Positions 9,264 to 17,271 of a DNA stretch of 37,034 nucleotides are shown in pieces. This DNA comes from Arthrobacter sp. APC 3897 (GTDB taxonomy: Bacteria; Actinomycetota; Actinomycetes; Actinomycetales; Micrococcaceae), in assembly GCF_030407495.1 (NCBI RefSeq), contig NZ_JASDDG010000037.1:1-37034 (forward strand), given 5' to 3'. The translations under genes were made by a program, and so were the position numbers. Positions within the stretch are counted from its first letter, which is position 1, and every line of letters begins with the position of its first letter. The notes below the pieces were generated by a model. The model made no database searches, was not told where the DNA came from, and worked only from the letters and a program-made list of their open reading frames with translations.

Positions 9264-10157
9264 ATGGGAGCCCAAATTCGGGTCTACCGTCAGAAGATCG
9301 CTTCGACGACGTCGATGCAGAAGATCTTCAAGGCGATGGAGCTGATTGCTGCCTCTCGCATTGGAAAGGCACGCACCCGTGTGGCTGCGTCATTGCCGTA
9401 CTCCAATGCGATCACCCGTGCCGTTTCTGCTGTGGCGTCCCAGTCGGAAATCGATCACCCGCTGACTACCGAGCCGGAGCAGATCCGCCGGGCAGCCATG
9501 GTGGTTATGACTTCCGACCGTGGTCTTGCTGGTTCGTACTCCGCCAGTGTGCTCAAGCAGAGCGAATCCTTGGTCGAATTGCTCCACGAAGAGGGCAAAG
9601 AGGTCAAGACCTACCTGGTGGGACGTAAGGCACAGGCGTACTACGATTTCCGTGACCGGGAATCCGCACGTGTCTGGACCGGAAACACCGACGCACCTGA
9701 CTTCGAAACGGCCCGCGAAATCGGCAGGGCCCTTCTTGATGACTTCAACACAGACTACGAAGACGGCGGCGTGGATGAAATCCACATTGTCTACACCCGC
9801 TTCAAGTCGATGGTTGTCCAGGAACCAACGGTGATCCGCCTGCTGCCGCTGGAGGTCGTGGAGGAAGAAGCACAGTCCGAGACTGAGCTGCTGCCTCTGT
9901 ACGAGTACGAGCCGGAGCCCGAAAAGGTTCTTGACGCACTGCTGCCGCGCTACATCGAGTCGCGCATCTTCGCAGCCATGCTTCAGGCAGCCGCTTCCGA
10001 GCTCGCAGCCCGCCAGCGTGCAATGAAGTCCGCAGGGGACAACGCCTCCGACCTTATTAAGAAGTACACGCGACTTCGCAATAACGCCCGTCAGGCCGAG
10101 ATCACCCAGGAACTGTCCGAAATTGTTGCCGGTGCCGACGCGCTCAGCGCGTCCTAG
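9264..10157 (+). CDS. atpG: F1Fo ATP synthase subunit gamma
   Basis: 297 aa central rotor shaft. The N-terminal helix [20 protein letters not shown] with [10 protein letters not shown] and the C-terminal [20 protein letters not shown] and AMKSAGDNA are diagnostic of the two coiled-coil ends inside the alpha3beta3 ring; the middle ([13 protein letters not shown]) is the Rossmann-like globular part. A Glu/Pro-rich stretch near 200-220 ([23 protein letters not shown]) is a variable surface insertion. The ribosome site is GAAAGGAAAA just before the ATG. Confidence 0.96.
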   Translation: MGAQIRVYRQKIASTTSMQKIFKAMELIAASRIGKARTRVAASLPYSNAITRAVSAVASQSEIDHPLTTEPEQIRRAAMVVMTSDRGLAGSYSASVLKQSESLVELLHEEGKEVKTYLVGRKAQAYYDFRDRESARVWTGNTDAPDFETAREIGRALLDDFNTDYEDGGVDEIHIVYTRFKSMVVQEPTVIRLLPLEVVEEEAQSETELLPLYEYEPEPEKVLDALLPRYIESRIFAAMLQAAASELAARQRAMKSAGDNASDLIKKYTRLRNNARQAEITQELSEIVAGADALSAS

Positions 10158-10211
10158 CCCCTGCAGCAGGTACAGCTCCACCCAAGCAAACTTAGTCCAC
10201 ACGCCATCTAA

Positions 10212-11693
<1,482 letters not shown>

Positions 11694-11698
11694 GCCCT

Positions 11699-11992
11699 AT
11701 GGCGAACACTGCTGAACTCGAAGTTGAGATTGTCGCAGCGGACCACTTCGTGTGGTCCGGCGCGGCAAAGATGGTCAAGGCACGCACCAGCGAAGGCGAC
11801 GTCGGGATCCTTCCCGGCCACACCCCGCTGCTGGCCATCCTGGCCGAGGGCGAAATGGCCATCGAGCCGGTCTCCGGTGCCCGCTTCACGGTGAACGTTG
11901 ACGGCGGTTTCTTCTCCGTCGACAGCAACCGCGTAGTGATTGTCGCTGACAACGCTCAGATGAACGACGCAGCCAACGCTGGGACTCGCTGA
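11699..11992 (+). CDS. atpC: F1Fo ATP synthase subunit epsilon, short form
   Basis: 97 aa. The N-terminal beta-sandwich is complete (SEGDVGILPGHTPLLAIL, then VDGGFFSVDSNRVVIVADNA), but the protein ends about 10 residues after it. The C-terminal two-helix domain, which in E. coli and Bacillus extends into F1 and inhibits ATP hydrolysis, is missing. Short epsilon subunits occur in many actinobacteria, so this is a lineage feature and not damage. It is the last atp gene. Confidence 0.94.
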   Translation: MANTAELEVEIVAADHFVWSGAAKMVKARTSEGDVGILPGHTPLLAILAEGEMAIEPVSGARFTVNVDGGFFSVDSNRVVIVADNAQMNDAANAGTR

Positions 11993-12001
11993 CCCTTCCC
12001 A

Positions 12002-12430
12002 ATGAGCAGCTCTTATTTGTTCATTGCGCTGGCAGGGCTCCTGTTCCTGCTGGTACTGGCAGTAGTTCTGTTCGGGGTGCGCCGCAGCCAGCTGCGGCGC
12101 GCCCTGGGTACTTTCGACGCCTCCATCTGCTTCCCGCCCCGCGGCTGGCAGATGGGGGTTTGTCGTTATACAGACACCCATCTGGAATGGCTGCGCCTTA
12201 TCTCCCTCAGCCCCCGCCCGCCGCACCGCTTCCTCCGCAGTTCGCTGGAGATAGGCGGCTGGAGGCAACCCACCGAGGCTGAGCGTGCCCGCATCCAGCC
12301 GGGCGCCATTATTGTCACCCTGGAATACCAGGGCACCGAATTCCTGGTGGCCATGAAGTACGAGGTCTATACGGGGCTGTCCTCATGGCTTGAAGCCGGT
12401 CCGGTCATTGGCATCGGAACCTGGCGCTAA
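12002..12430 (+). CDS. DUF2550 family membrane-anchored protein
   Basis: 142 aa with one N-terminal membrane helix (about 4-24), then a short basic patch (VRRSQLRRAL) and a soluble domain with WQMGVCRYTDTHLEWLRLIS, matching the DUF2550 proteins that commonly sit between atpC and murA in actinobacteria. It begins 9 nt after atpC, so it is probably cotranscribed with the atp operon. The molecular function is unknown; no catalytic motif is visible. Confidence 0.8.
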   Translation: MSSSYLFIALAGLLFLLVLAVVLFGVRRSQLRRALGTFDASICFPPRGWQMGVCRYTDTHLEWLRLISLSPRPPHRFLRSSLEIGGWRQPTEAERARIQPGAIIVTLEYQGTEFLVAMKYEVYTGLSSWLEAGPVIGIGTWR

Positions 12431-12455
12431 GAAAATACGCGACCGTCAACCGCCT

Positions 12456-12470
12456 TAGTATTGAGGAATG
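12456..12470 (+). promoter_or_regulatory. Leaderless-type promoter of murA
   Basis: TAGTAT (12456-12461) is followed by exactly 6 nt and then the murA ATG (12468), the spacing at which the transcript would begin at the start codon. The purines TGAGGA directly abut the ATG, too close for a Shine-Dalgarno interaction. There is no clear -35. Confidence 0.55.
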
Positions 12471-13733
12471 GAAGACGTCATTGTTGTTACGGGACCGGCC
12501 ACGCTCAACGGAGCGGTCAGCGTCCCGGGAGCCAAAAACAGTGTCCTGAAGCTGATGGCGGCAACGCTGCTGGCCGAGGGACGCTCCACTATTACCAACG
12601 TTCCCAATATCCAGGATGTCTGGATCATGGCCGAACTGCTGCGCCGGCTGGGCTGCTCCGTCGATTACGACGTCGAAGCGGCCGCCGTATCCATTGACGT
12701 TCCCGAGCTGCCTCTGCATCAGGCGGACTATGATCTGGTCCGCGCCATGCGTGCCTCAATCTCGGTCCTCGGGCCCCTGGTTGCGCGGTGCCGTCAGGCC
12801 GAAGTGGCCCTGCCCGGCGGTGACGCCATTGGCTCAAGGGGCCTGGACATGCACCGGGCAGGCCTTGAACTGATGGGAACCACCATCACCATAGACCACG
12901 GCTACCTCGTGGCCTCCGTGCCGGACGGCCTGGTCGGAGCCCGTCATCTGCTGGACTTTCCGTCCGTGGGGGCGACGGAGAACCTGATGATGGCCGCCAC
13001 CCTTGCCGCCGGAACCACGGTCATCGACAACGCGGCCCGCGAACCTGAAATCACGGACATTGCCCTCATGCTCAATGAGATGGGCGCGCAGATTTCCGGC
13101 ATCGGTACCAACACCCTGGTGATCGAGGGAGTGGAGCGCCTGGAACCCGTGGTGCACCGGGTGGTGCCGGACCGGATTGTCGCCGGGACGTGGGCCTTCG
13201 CAGCGGCCATTACCGGCGGACGTATTGAAGTGCGCGATGCGGACGCCTCTGCGCTGACCGTGGTCCTGGACAAGCTCACCCAGGCAGGCTGCACCGTGAC
13301 GGTGGGGGAGGACAGCTTCACCGTCAAGGGCAACGGACGCCCGGCACCCATCAATGTTTCCACCCTGCCGTATCCGGGTTTTCCGACGGATCTGCAGCCC
13401 TTTGTCGTAGCCATGAACGCTGTCTCGACAGGCTCCGGAATGGTCACGGAGAATGTCTTTGAGGCGCGCTGGGGCTTTACCTCGGAGCTCGCCCGGCTGG
13501 GTGCCGTGATCCGACTCGACGGGCACCACGCCCTGATCCAGGGAGAGCCCAGGCTGTCCGGCGCACCCGTGGAAGCCAATGACATTCGGGCCGGTGCTGC
13601 TCTGGTCATCGCCGGACTCGCTGCTGAAGGCACCACCGAAGTCCGCGGCGTGGACCACATTGACCGCGGATACGAAAAGTTCATGGAGAATCTCCGCGGA
13701 CTGGGTGCACAGGTCATACGCCGGCGCAGCTGA
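12468..13733 (+). CDS. murA: UDP-N-acetylglucosamine 1-carboxyvinyltransferase
   Basis: 421 aa cytosolic enzyme that adds enolpyruvate from PEP to UDP-GlcNAc, the first committed peptidoglycan step. It has two inverse alpha/beta domains. Seen: K23 in GAKNS, R95 in MRASI and D308 in FPTDLQ. The catalytic loop reads LPGGDAIGSR, with Asp119 where E. coli MurA has Cys115, the residue alkylated by fosfomycin. By analogy with M. tuberculosis MurA this should be active and intrinsically fosfomycin-resistant. The gene is followed by a strong terminator. Confidence 0.96.
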   Translation: MEDVIVVTGPATLNGAVSVPGAKNSVLKLMAATLLAEGRSTITNVPNIQDVWIMAELLRRLGCSVDYDVEAAAVSIDVPELPLHQADYDLVRAMRASISVLGPLVARCRQAEVALPGGDAIGSRGLDMHRAGLELMGTTITIDHGYLVASVPDGLVGARHLLDFPSVGATENLMMAATLAAGTTVIDNAAREPEITDIALMLNEMGAQISGIGTNTLVIEGVERLEPVVHRVVPDRIVAGTWAFAAAITGGRIEVRDADASALTVVLDKLTQAGCTVTVGEDSFTVKGNGRPAPINVSTLPYPGFPTDLQPFVVAMNAVSTGSGMVTENVFEARWGFTSELARLGAVIRLDGHHALIQGEPRLSGAPVEANDIRAGAALVIAGLAAEGTTEVRGVDHIDRGYEKFMENLRGLGAQVIRRRS

Positions 13734-13866
13734 CAGCCATTCCGCGCGGGGCAAGCCGTTCCGCCGCCGATCCGCCCTGAGTTTGTCCTCCCTTTCGGGC
13801 TGTGCTCCGTTGTGGGACATTTCTCCGGTGCCCAGCGGCAGGCTGCCATCAAGTAGCCGGCGGATA

Positions 13867-13904
13867 AAAGGAAAGTCCCCGGCAGATGCCGGGGACTTTC
13901 CTTT
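13867..13904. terminator. Bidirectional intrinsic terminator between murA and the cold-shock gene
   Basis: A perfect 17-bp stem (AAAGGAAAGTCCCCGGC at 13867-13883; GCCGGGGACTTTCCTTT at 13888-13904) has a 4-nt AGAT loop. The A-rich left foot and T-rich right foot give a short U-run on both strands, suiting the convergent genes on either side. Confidence 0.85.
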
Positions 13905-13941
13905 AGCCGGGAGACCCCGGACTGGTGCTGAGTTTTATGGT

Positions 13942-13992
13942 GCAGCGCTCAAGATAAAGCAGCGCTCAAGATAAAGCGGCGCTCAAGGTAAG
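13942..13992. repeat. 17-bp tandem repeat, three copies
   Basis: GCAGCGCTCAAGATAAA occurs at 13942-13958 and 13959-13975 without change, then as GCGGCGCTCAAGGTAAG at 13976-13992 with three changes. Each unit contains GCGCT; in the first two the AGCGCT palindrome is intact. The array lies 20 nt downstream of the cold-shock stop codon, in its presumed 3' untranslated region. Nothing else explains it. Confidence 0.85.
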
Positions 13993-14011
13993 GCTGCGTT
14001 TAGGGCGAAGC

Positions 14012-14215
14012 TTAGAGGGCGGTGACGCCGGTAGCCTGGGGGCCCTTGGCGCCCTGGCCGATTTCGAACTCAACGCGCTGGTTCTCGTCGAGAGTCTTGA
14101 AGCCACCGGTCTGAATCTCAGAGTAGTGAACAAAGACATCGCCGTCTGCATCATCGGGAGTGATGAAGCCGAAGCCCTTTTCAGCGTTAAACCACTTGAC
14201 GGTACCCTGTGCCAT
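14012..14215 (-). CDS. Cold-shock domain protein (CspA family)
   Basis: 67 aa single cold-shock domain, an OB-fold RNA chaperone that melts mRNA secondary structure. RNP1 is KGFGFI (13-18) and RNP2 is VFVHY (27-31). The length is standard, with the common actinobacterial tail [13 protein letters not shown]. The start is ATG with GAGGAGA 8-9 nt upstream on the minus strand. The long, strongly structured leader suggests temperature- or growth-dependent control. Which csp paralog this is cannot be told. Confidence 0.96.
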   Translation of the reverse strand: MAQGTVKWFNAEKGFGFITPDDADGDVFVHYSEIQTGGFKTLDENQRVEFEIGQGAKGPQATGVTAL

Positions 14216-14420
14216 TTTTGTTTCTCCTCATAAGTGGAACTTCAGGCCGCCGCACCCCGCGGCGGCCTCATTGTTACTGAAACGGGAAGGCTCAAGATCC
14301 TTGCCATTCAGCAGTTCCTTGAGGAGCTTCACGCTCGCAACGGTCTTGCGAGCATGAATAACACCTACACAAAGACTGGTTATAGGATTACACACGCCCA
14401 AGGGCAGGTCAACGAATTGG
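14216..14420 (-). promoter_or_regulatory. Structured 5' leader and candidate promoter of the cold-shock gene
   Basis: The 380-nt gap between nucS and csp holds no convincing gene and is AT-richer than its surroundings. On the minus strand TATAAC (14384-14379) is a possible -10; TTGACC (14412-14407) lies upstream but at 22 nt spacing, so it is doubtful. The transcript would have a leader of about 155 nt. Visible hairpins: an 8-bp stem GCTCGCAA/TTGCGAGC (14333-14353) and a 10-bp stem AGGCCGCCGC/GCGGCGGCCT (14244-14268) ending about 28 nt before the start codon. Confidence 0.45.
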
Positions 14421-14552
14421 GGCAAAATATTTCCGAGTATTTTCGAGAGTGTTTTGCCCGCACTTTTTGGCGCAGCCGTCCCGATTCGTTTGACTTCTGC
14501 GGGCGTTATCTGCCGCGGATAATCACACAGGAAATGCAGGCGCAATAGCCGC

Positions 14553-14594
14553 GCCGCGGGACCGGTCCGCTGCCGGGCTAGGACCCGCCGCGGC
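14553..14594 (-). terminator. Terminator-like hairpin downstream of nucS
   Basis: GCCGCGG (14553-14559) pairs with CCGCGGC (14588-14594), and inside it GGTCC (14564-14568) pairs with GGACC (14581-14585). The stem is interrupted and no clear U-run follows, so this may be a weak or Rho-assisted end for the nucS transcript. Confidence 0.4.
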
Positions 14595-14595
14595 A

Positions 14596-15291
14596 CTAAA
14601 ACAGACGGGATTCTGAATCGTCCACCCCGCGCATGGCGTCATAATCCAAGGTGAGGCACTCAATGCCGCGGTCGTTTGCGAGCACACGTGCCTGCGGCTT
14701 GATCTGCTGAGCGGCAAACACACCTTTAACCGGTGCCAGGAGCGGGTCCCGGTTGAGCAGCTCAAGGTAGCGCGTGAGCTGTTCGACGCCGTCGATGTCC
14801 CCGCGGCGCTTGAGCTCCACGGCAACCGTAGTGCCGGAGGCATCCCGGGCCAGGATGTCCACCGGCCCGATGGCTGTCATGTACTCCCGGCGGATCAGCG
14901 TGAAGCCCTCGCCCAGCTTGGTGATCTGCTCGGCGAGCAGACGCTGCAGGTCAGCCTCCACGCCGTCCTTGATGAGCCCCGGATCCACGCCGAGGTCATG
15001 GGAGGTCTCGGAGAAACGTTCATAGATACTGATGACGAGTTTGTCGTCGGTTTTGGCGCTTTGAACGTTCCACGTTTCGATGACGCCGGTTTCGGCGTCG
15101 TCATCCGAGGGGGCGGTGATCCGCAGGGTGGCCGGAGGGCTCATCCAGTTCAGGGGTTTGTAGGAGCCGCCGTCGGAGTGGATGAGGACGGAACCGTCAG
15201 CTTTCACCATGAGCAGACGGACGGCTTGCGGGAGATGGGCACGGAGGCGGCCGATGTAGTCAACAGAGCAGCGGGCAATTACTAAACGCAC
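14596..15291 (-). CDS. nucS: Mismatch-specific endonuclease NucS (EndoMS)
   Basis: 231 aa. NucS cleaves both strands at mismatches and provides non-canonical mismatch repair in actinobacteria that lack MutS/MutL. The N-terminal DNA-binding half is followed by a RecB-like nuclease with D145 (GPVDIL), E159 and K161 (VAVELKRR). The protein ends DDSESRLF, resembling the C-terminal sliding-clamp-binding peptide of known NucS proteins. The start is GTG 15291, supported by TAAAGT exactly 6 nt upstream (leaderless pattern) and by the standard family N-terminus [12 protein letters not shown]. Confidence 0.93.
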   Translation of the reverse strand: MRLVIARCSVDYIGRLRAHLPQAVRLLMVKADGSVLIHSDGGSYKPLNWMSPPATLRITAPSDDDAETGVIETWNVQSAKTDDKLVISIYERFSETSHDLGVDPGLIKDGVEADLQRLLAEQITKLGEGFTLIRREYMTAIGPVDILARDASGTTVAVELKRRGDIDGVEQLTRYLELLNRDPLLAPVKGVFAAQQIKPQARVLANDRGIECLTLDYDAMRGVDDSESRLF

Positions 15292-15303
15292 AGTTGCACT
15301 TTA
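15289..15303 (-). promoter_or_regulatory. Leaderless-type promoter of nucS
   Basis: On the minus strand TAAAGT (15303-15298) is followed by 6 nt and then the GTG start at 15291. No Shine-Dalgarno sequence is present. The arrangement matches several others in this window. Confidence 0.5.
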
Positions 15304-15322
15304 CCGGCTCTGCTCAGGCAAA

Positions 15323-15691
15323 ATGACTTATATGCCCCGTTCCAACCGTCCCCGCCGCCCGCCGGGCGCAGCCAACGCCAACCTGGGACGCAGCGCCCGA
15401 AGCAAGTGGGCGATGCCTGCCGTGGAGCTGGATCTGGAGCGTACCCGTGCCGGAATACCGCACCGGGAAAGCGCGCCCGACGGCGAATGGTCAGTGCGGC
15501 AAATCACGGCCCGGAACGCGGCAAAAGAGTACACGTGCCCCGGGTGCGGCATCACCATTCCGCCGGGAATCCCGCACCTCGTCGTATGGCAGGAAGATTC
15601 GCTCCTGGGCCGTGAAACTGCTGTGGCGGACCGCAGGCACTGGCACGAGCGCTGCTGGCGCACGCGCAGGACCGGCGGCCGACGGCGCTGA
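15323..15691 (+). CDS. Small basic zinc-ribbon-like protein of unknown function
   Basis: 122 aa, Arg/Pro-rich at the N-terminus (MPRSNRPRRPP), then a compact region with CPGCGITIPPGIPHLVVW and later RRHWHERCW, which together could place two or three Cys and His residues around a zinc ion. It is divergent from nucS with only 31 nt between starts. ATG 15323 has AGG 5 nt upstream; ATG 15332 is an in-frame alternative. I do not recognise a characterised family. Nucleic-acid binding would fit the charge but is a guess. Confidence 0.65.
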   Translation: MTYMPRSNRPRRPPGAANANLGRSARSKWAMPAVELDLERTRAGIPHRESAPDGEWSVRQITARNAAKEYTCPGCGITIPPGIPHLVVWQEDSLLGRETAVADRRHWHERCWRTRRTGGRRR

Positions 15692-15733
15692 GCAGCTGCC
15701 GCCGTCGGGCAGTGCCGGGCGTCCGGTCAGCTG

Positions 15734-17035
15734 TCAGCGCTGGTCCTGGCGGGAAATGAAGACTTCCTTGAGCAGCAGCAGTACGGCCGCTGCAGTGGGA
15801 ATGGCAATCAGCGCGCCCAGGACGCCCAGCAGCGTTCCGCCGGCAATCACGGCGATGACGGCAACGGCTCCGGGAACTGCAACGGCGCGCTGCATGATCC
15901 GCGGAGAAACGAAGTACGCCTCGAACTGCAGGTAGGCCACGTAGAAGAGCGCAAAGACCACCGCGGTCTGCCAGCTGACCGTAAGCGCTACCAGGGATAC
16001 CAGCACCAGCGCGATGGGCGGACCCACCAGCGGAATGAAGGCCAGCAGCGCCACCACAAAGGCGAGCAGCACCGAGAACGGAACTCCGGTGATGGTCATG
16101 ACGATGAAGGCATAGGTGGCATCCAGCAGGGCCACCAGCCCCTGGCCGATCACGTAATTGCCCACGCTGCCGCTGATCTCCTCGGAGAGGGCTTCCACGC
16201 GGCGGCGCCTGCTCCTGGGTGCCAGACGGTATGCCCACAACTTCATGGACGGCAGGGACGAAAGGAAGTACAGGGTCAGCACCAGGATAATCAGCGCACC
16301 GAAAAGGCCGTTGGCAATAACCGTGCCCACTGAAAGCACGCCGCCGAAGACCCCGCCCAGCGCGTCAGCGTTGCTGAAGAACTTATTGACCTCTTCTTCG
16401 ATCCGTTCCCGCACATGGAACTGTTCTTCGATATTTACGAAGAACTCCGACTCCAGGAAGGTGTCCACATAGCCGGGGGCATTGTTGATGATCTCGGTAG
16501 TCTGCCGCACGATGGTGGGAATCAGTGTCGCGAAGAAGCCCACAATGATTCCGGCAAGGCCCAGGACGGTAATGGCAATGCCGGCAGGCCGGGGTATCCG
16601 CCGGGCGGCCAGCCAGCGCACAATGGGGTCCAGGCCAAGTGCAATAAAGAGGGCGGCTCCGATCCACACCAGGAGTTCGCCAACATTGGTCAGGATGAAA
16701 TAGCAGAGAAGGGCAATCCCCACGCCAACGGAAAACATGAAGCCGAAATGGATGGGATGGCTGCTCATCCGGGCAGCGGAATCATCGCCGCTGCTGCCGG
16801 GCGCTGCGGGCTGCGCCGGACCGGCCGGGGCTGAACCCTCTGCCGCGCTGTCGGGCGGAAACTCGAAACGCCGCCGGGGGCGGGCACCGGGAATCCCTCG
16901 CGGTGCTGCGTGCCGGATCCGTTCGGAGGCAGCGGACAGGAATCCCGGACGCTTGTCGGACGGAGAATTCGTGCCCCCGGCCGGTCCGGAAACAGGACGG
17001 GACCCCTCAGCCGGCAGGTCCTGATTCTCGGCCAT
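15734..17035 (-). CDS. AI-2E family (PerM-type) membrane transporter
   Basis: 433 aa. The first 90 or so residues are hydrophilic, Pro/Gly/Arg-rich and probably disordered; the rest has about eight membrane helices with the family layout: two early helices, a helix plus a soluble segment (about 190-250), then PFSVLLAFVVALLAFIPLVG and the C-terminal FEAYFVSPRIM and GGTLLGVLGALIAIPTAA stretches. Members of this family export diverse substrates (AI-2, Na+/H+ exchange, others), so the substrate is open. GGAG lies 9 nt before the ATG, and a TAATGT candidate -10 is at 17086-17081. Confidence 0.88.
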   Translation of the reverse strand: MAENQDLPAEGSRPVSGPAGGTNSPSDKRPGFLSAASERIRHAAPRGIPGARPRRRFEFPPDSAAEGSAPAGPAQPAAPGSSGDDSAARMSSHPIHFGFMFSVGVGIALLCYFILTNVGELLVWIGAALFIALGLDPIVRWLAARRIPRPAGIAITVLGLAGIIVGFFATLIPTIVRQTTEIINNAPGYVDTFLESEFFVNIEEQFHVRERIEEEVNKFFSNADALGGVFGGVLSVGTVIANGLFGALIILVLTLYFLSSLPSMKLWAYRLAPRSRRRRVEALSEEISGSVGNYVIGQGLVALLDATYAFIVMTITGVPFSVLLAFVVALLAFIPLVGPPIALVLVSLVALTVSWQTAVVFALFYVAYLQFEAYFVSPRIMQRAVAVPGAVAVIAVIAGGTLLGVLGALIAIPTAAAVLLLLKEVFISRQDQR

Positions 17036-17169
17036 TGTGCAGGTCTCCTAGATTTAGCGAATGCCCCGGTACGAAGCGCCACATTATCAGTCCCGGGGCC
17101 CCCGCGGCGGGGTGCGCCGATGCGGCGGCGGGCTTCGAATGTGTCCTGTCAGAGGATTTCGTTACCATT

Positions 17170-17182
17170 GGGTTATAAACCC
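17170..17182. promoter_or_regulatory. Palindrome GGGTTATAAACCC in a divergent intergenic region
   Basis: A perfect 5-3-5 palindrome lies in the 236-nt gap between the divergent AI-2E gene and the 17272 gene. It contains a -10-like TATAAA. It could be an operator for a dimeric regulator or simply promoter sequence; there is no supporting second copy nearby. Confidence 0.3.
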
Positions 17183-17271
17183 GGCTACCGCCCCGACATC
17201 CATGAGGCTCCACGTCCCGTTCGCCTGCCTAAACGTGAGGCACTTGCACCGAGACTGAAGATAGGTAAGTT

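Noticed and set aside
14234-14548. Plus-strand frame in the cold-shock upstream gap
   Set aside because: It runs through both leader stems, has no ribosome site or recognisable domain and uses codons unlike its neighbours. The gap is better read as csp leader and promoter.
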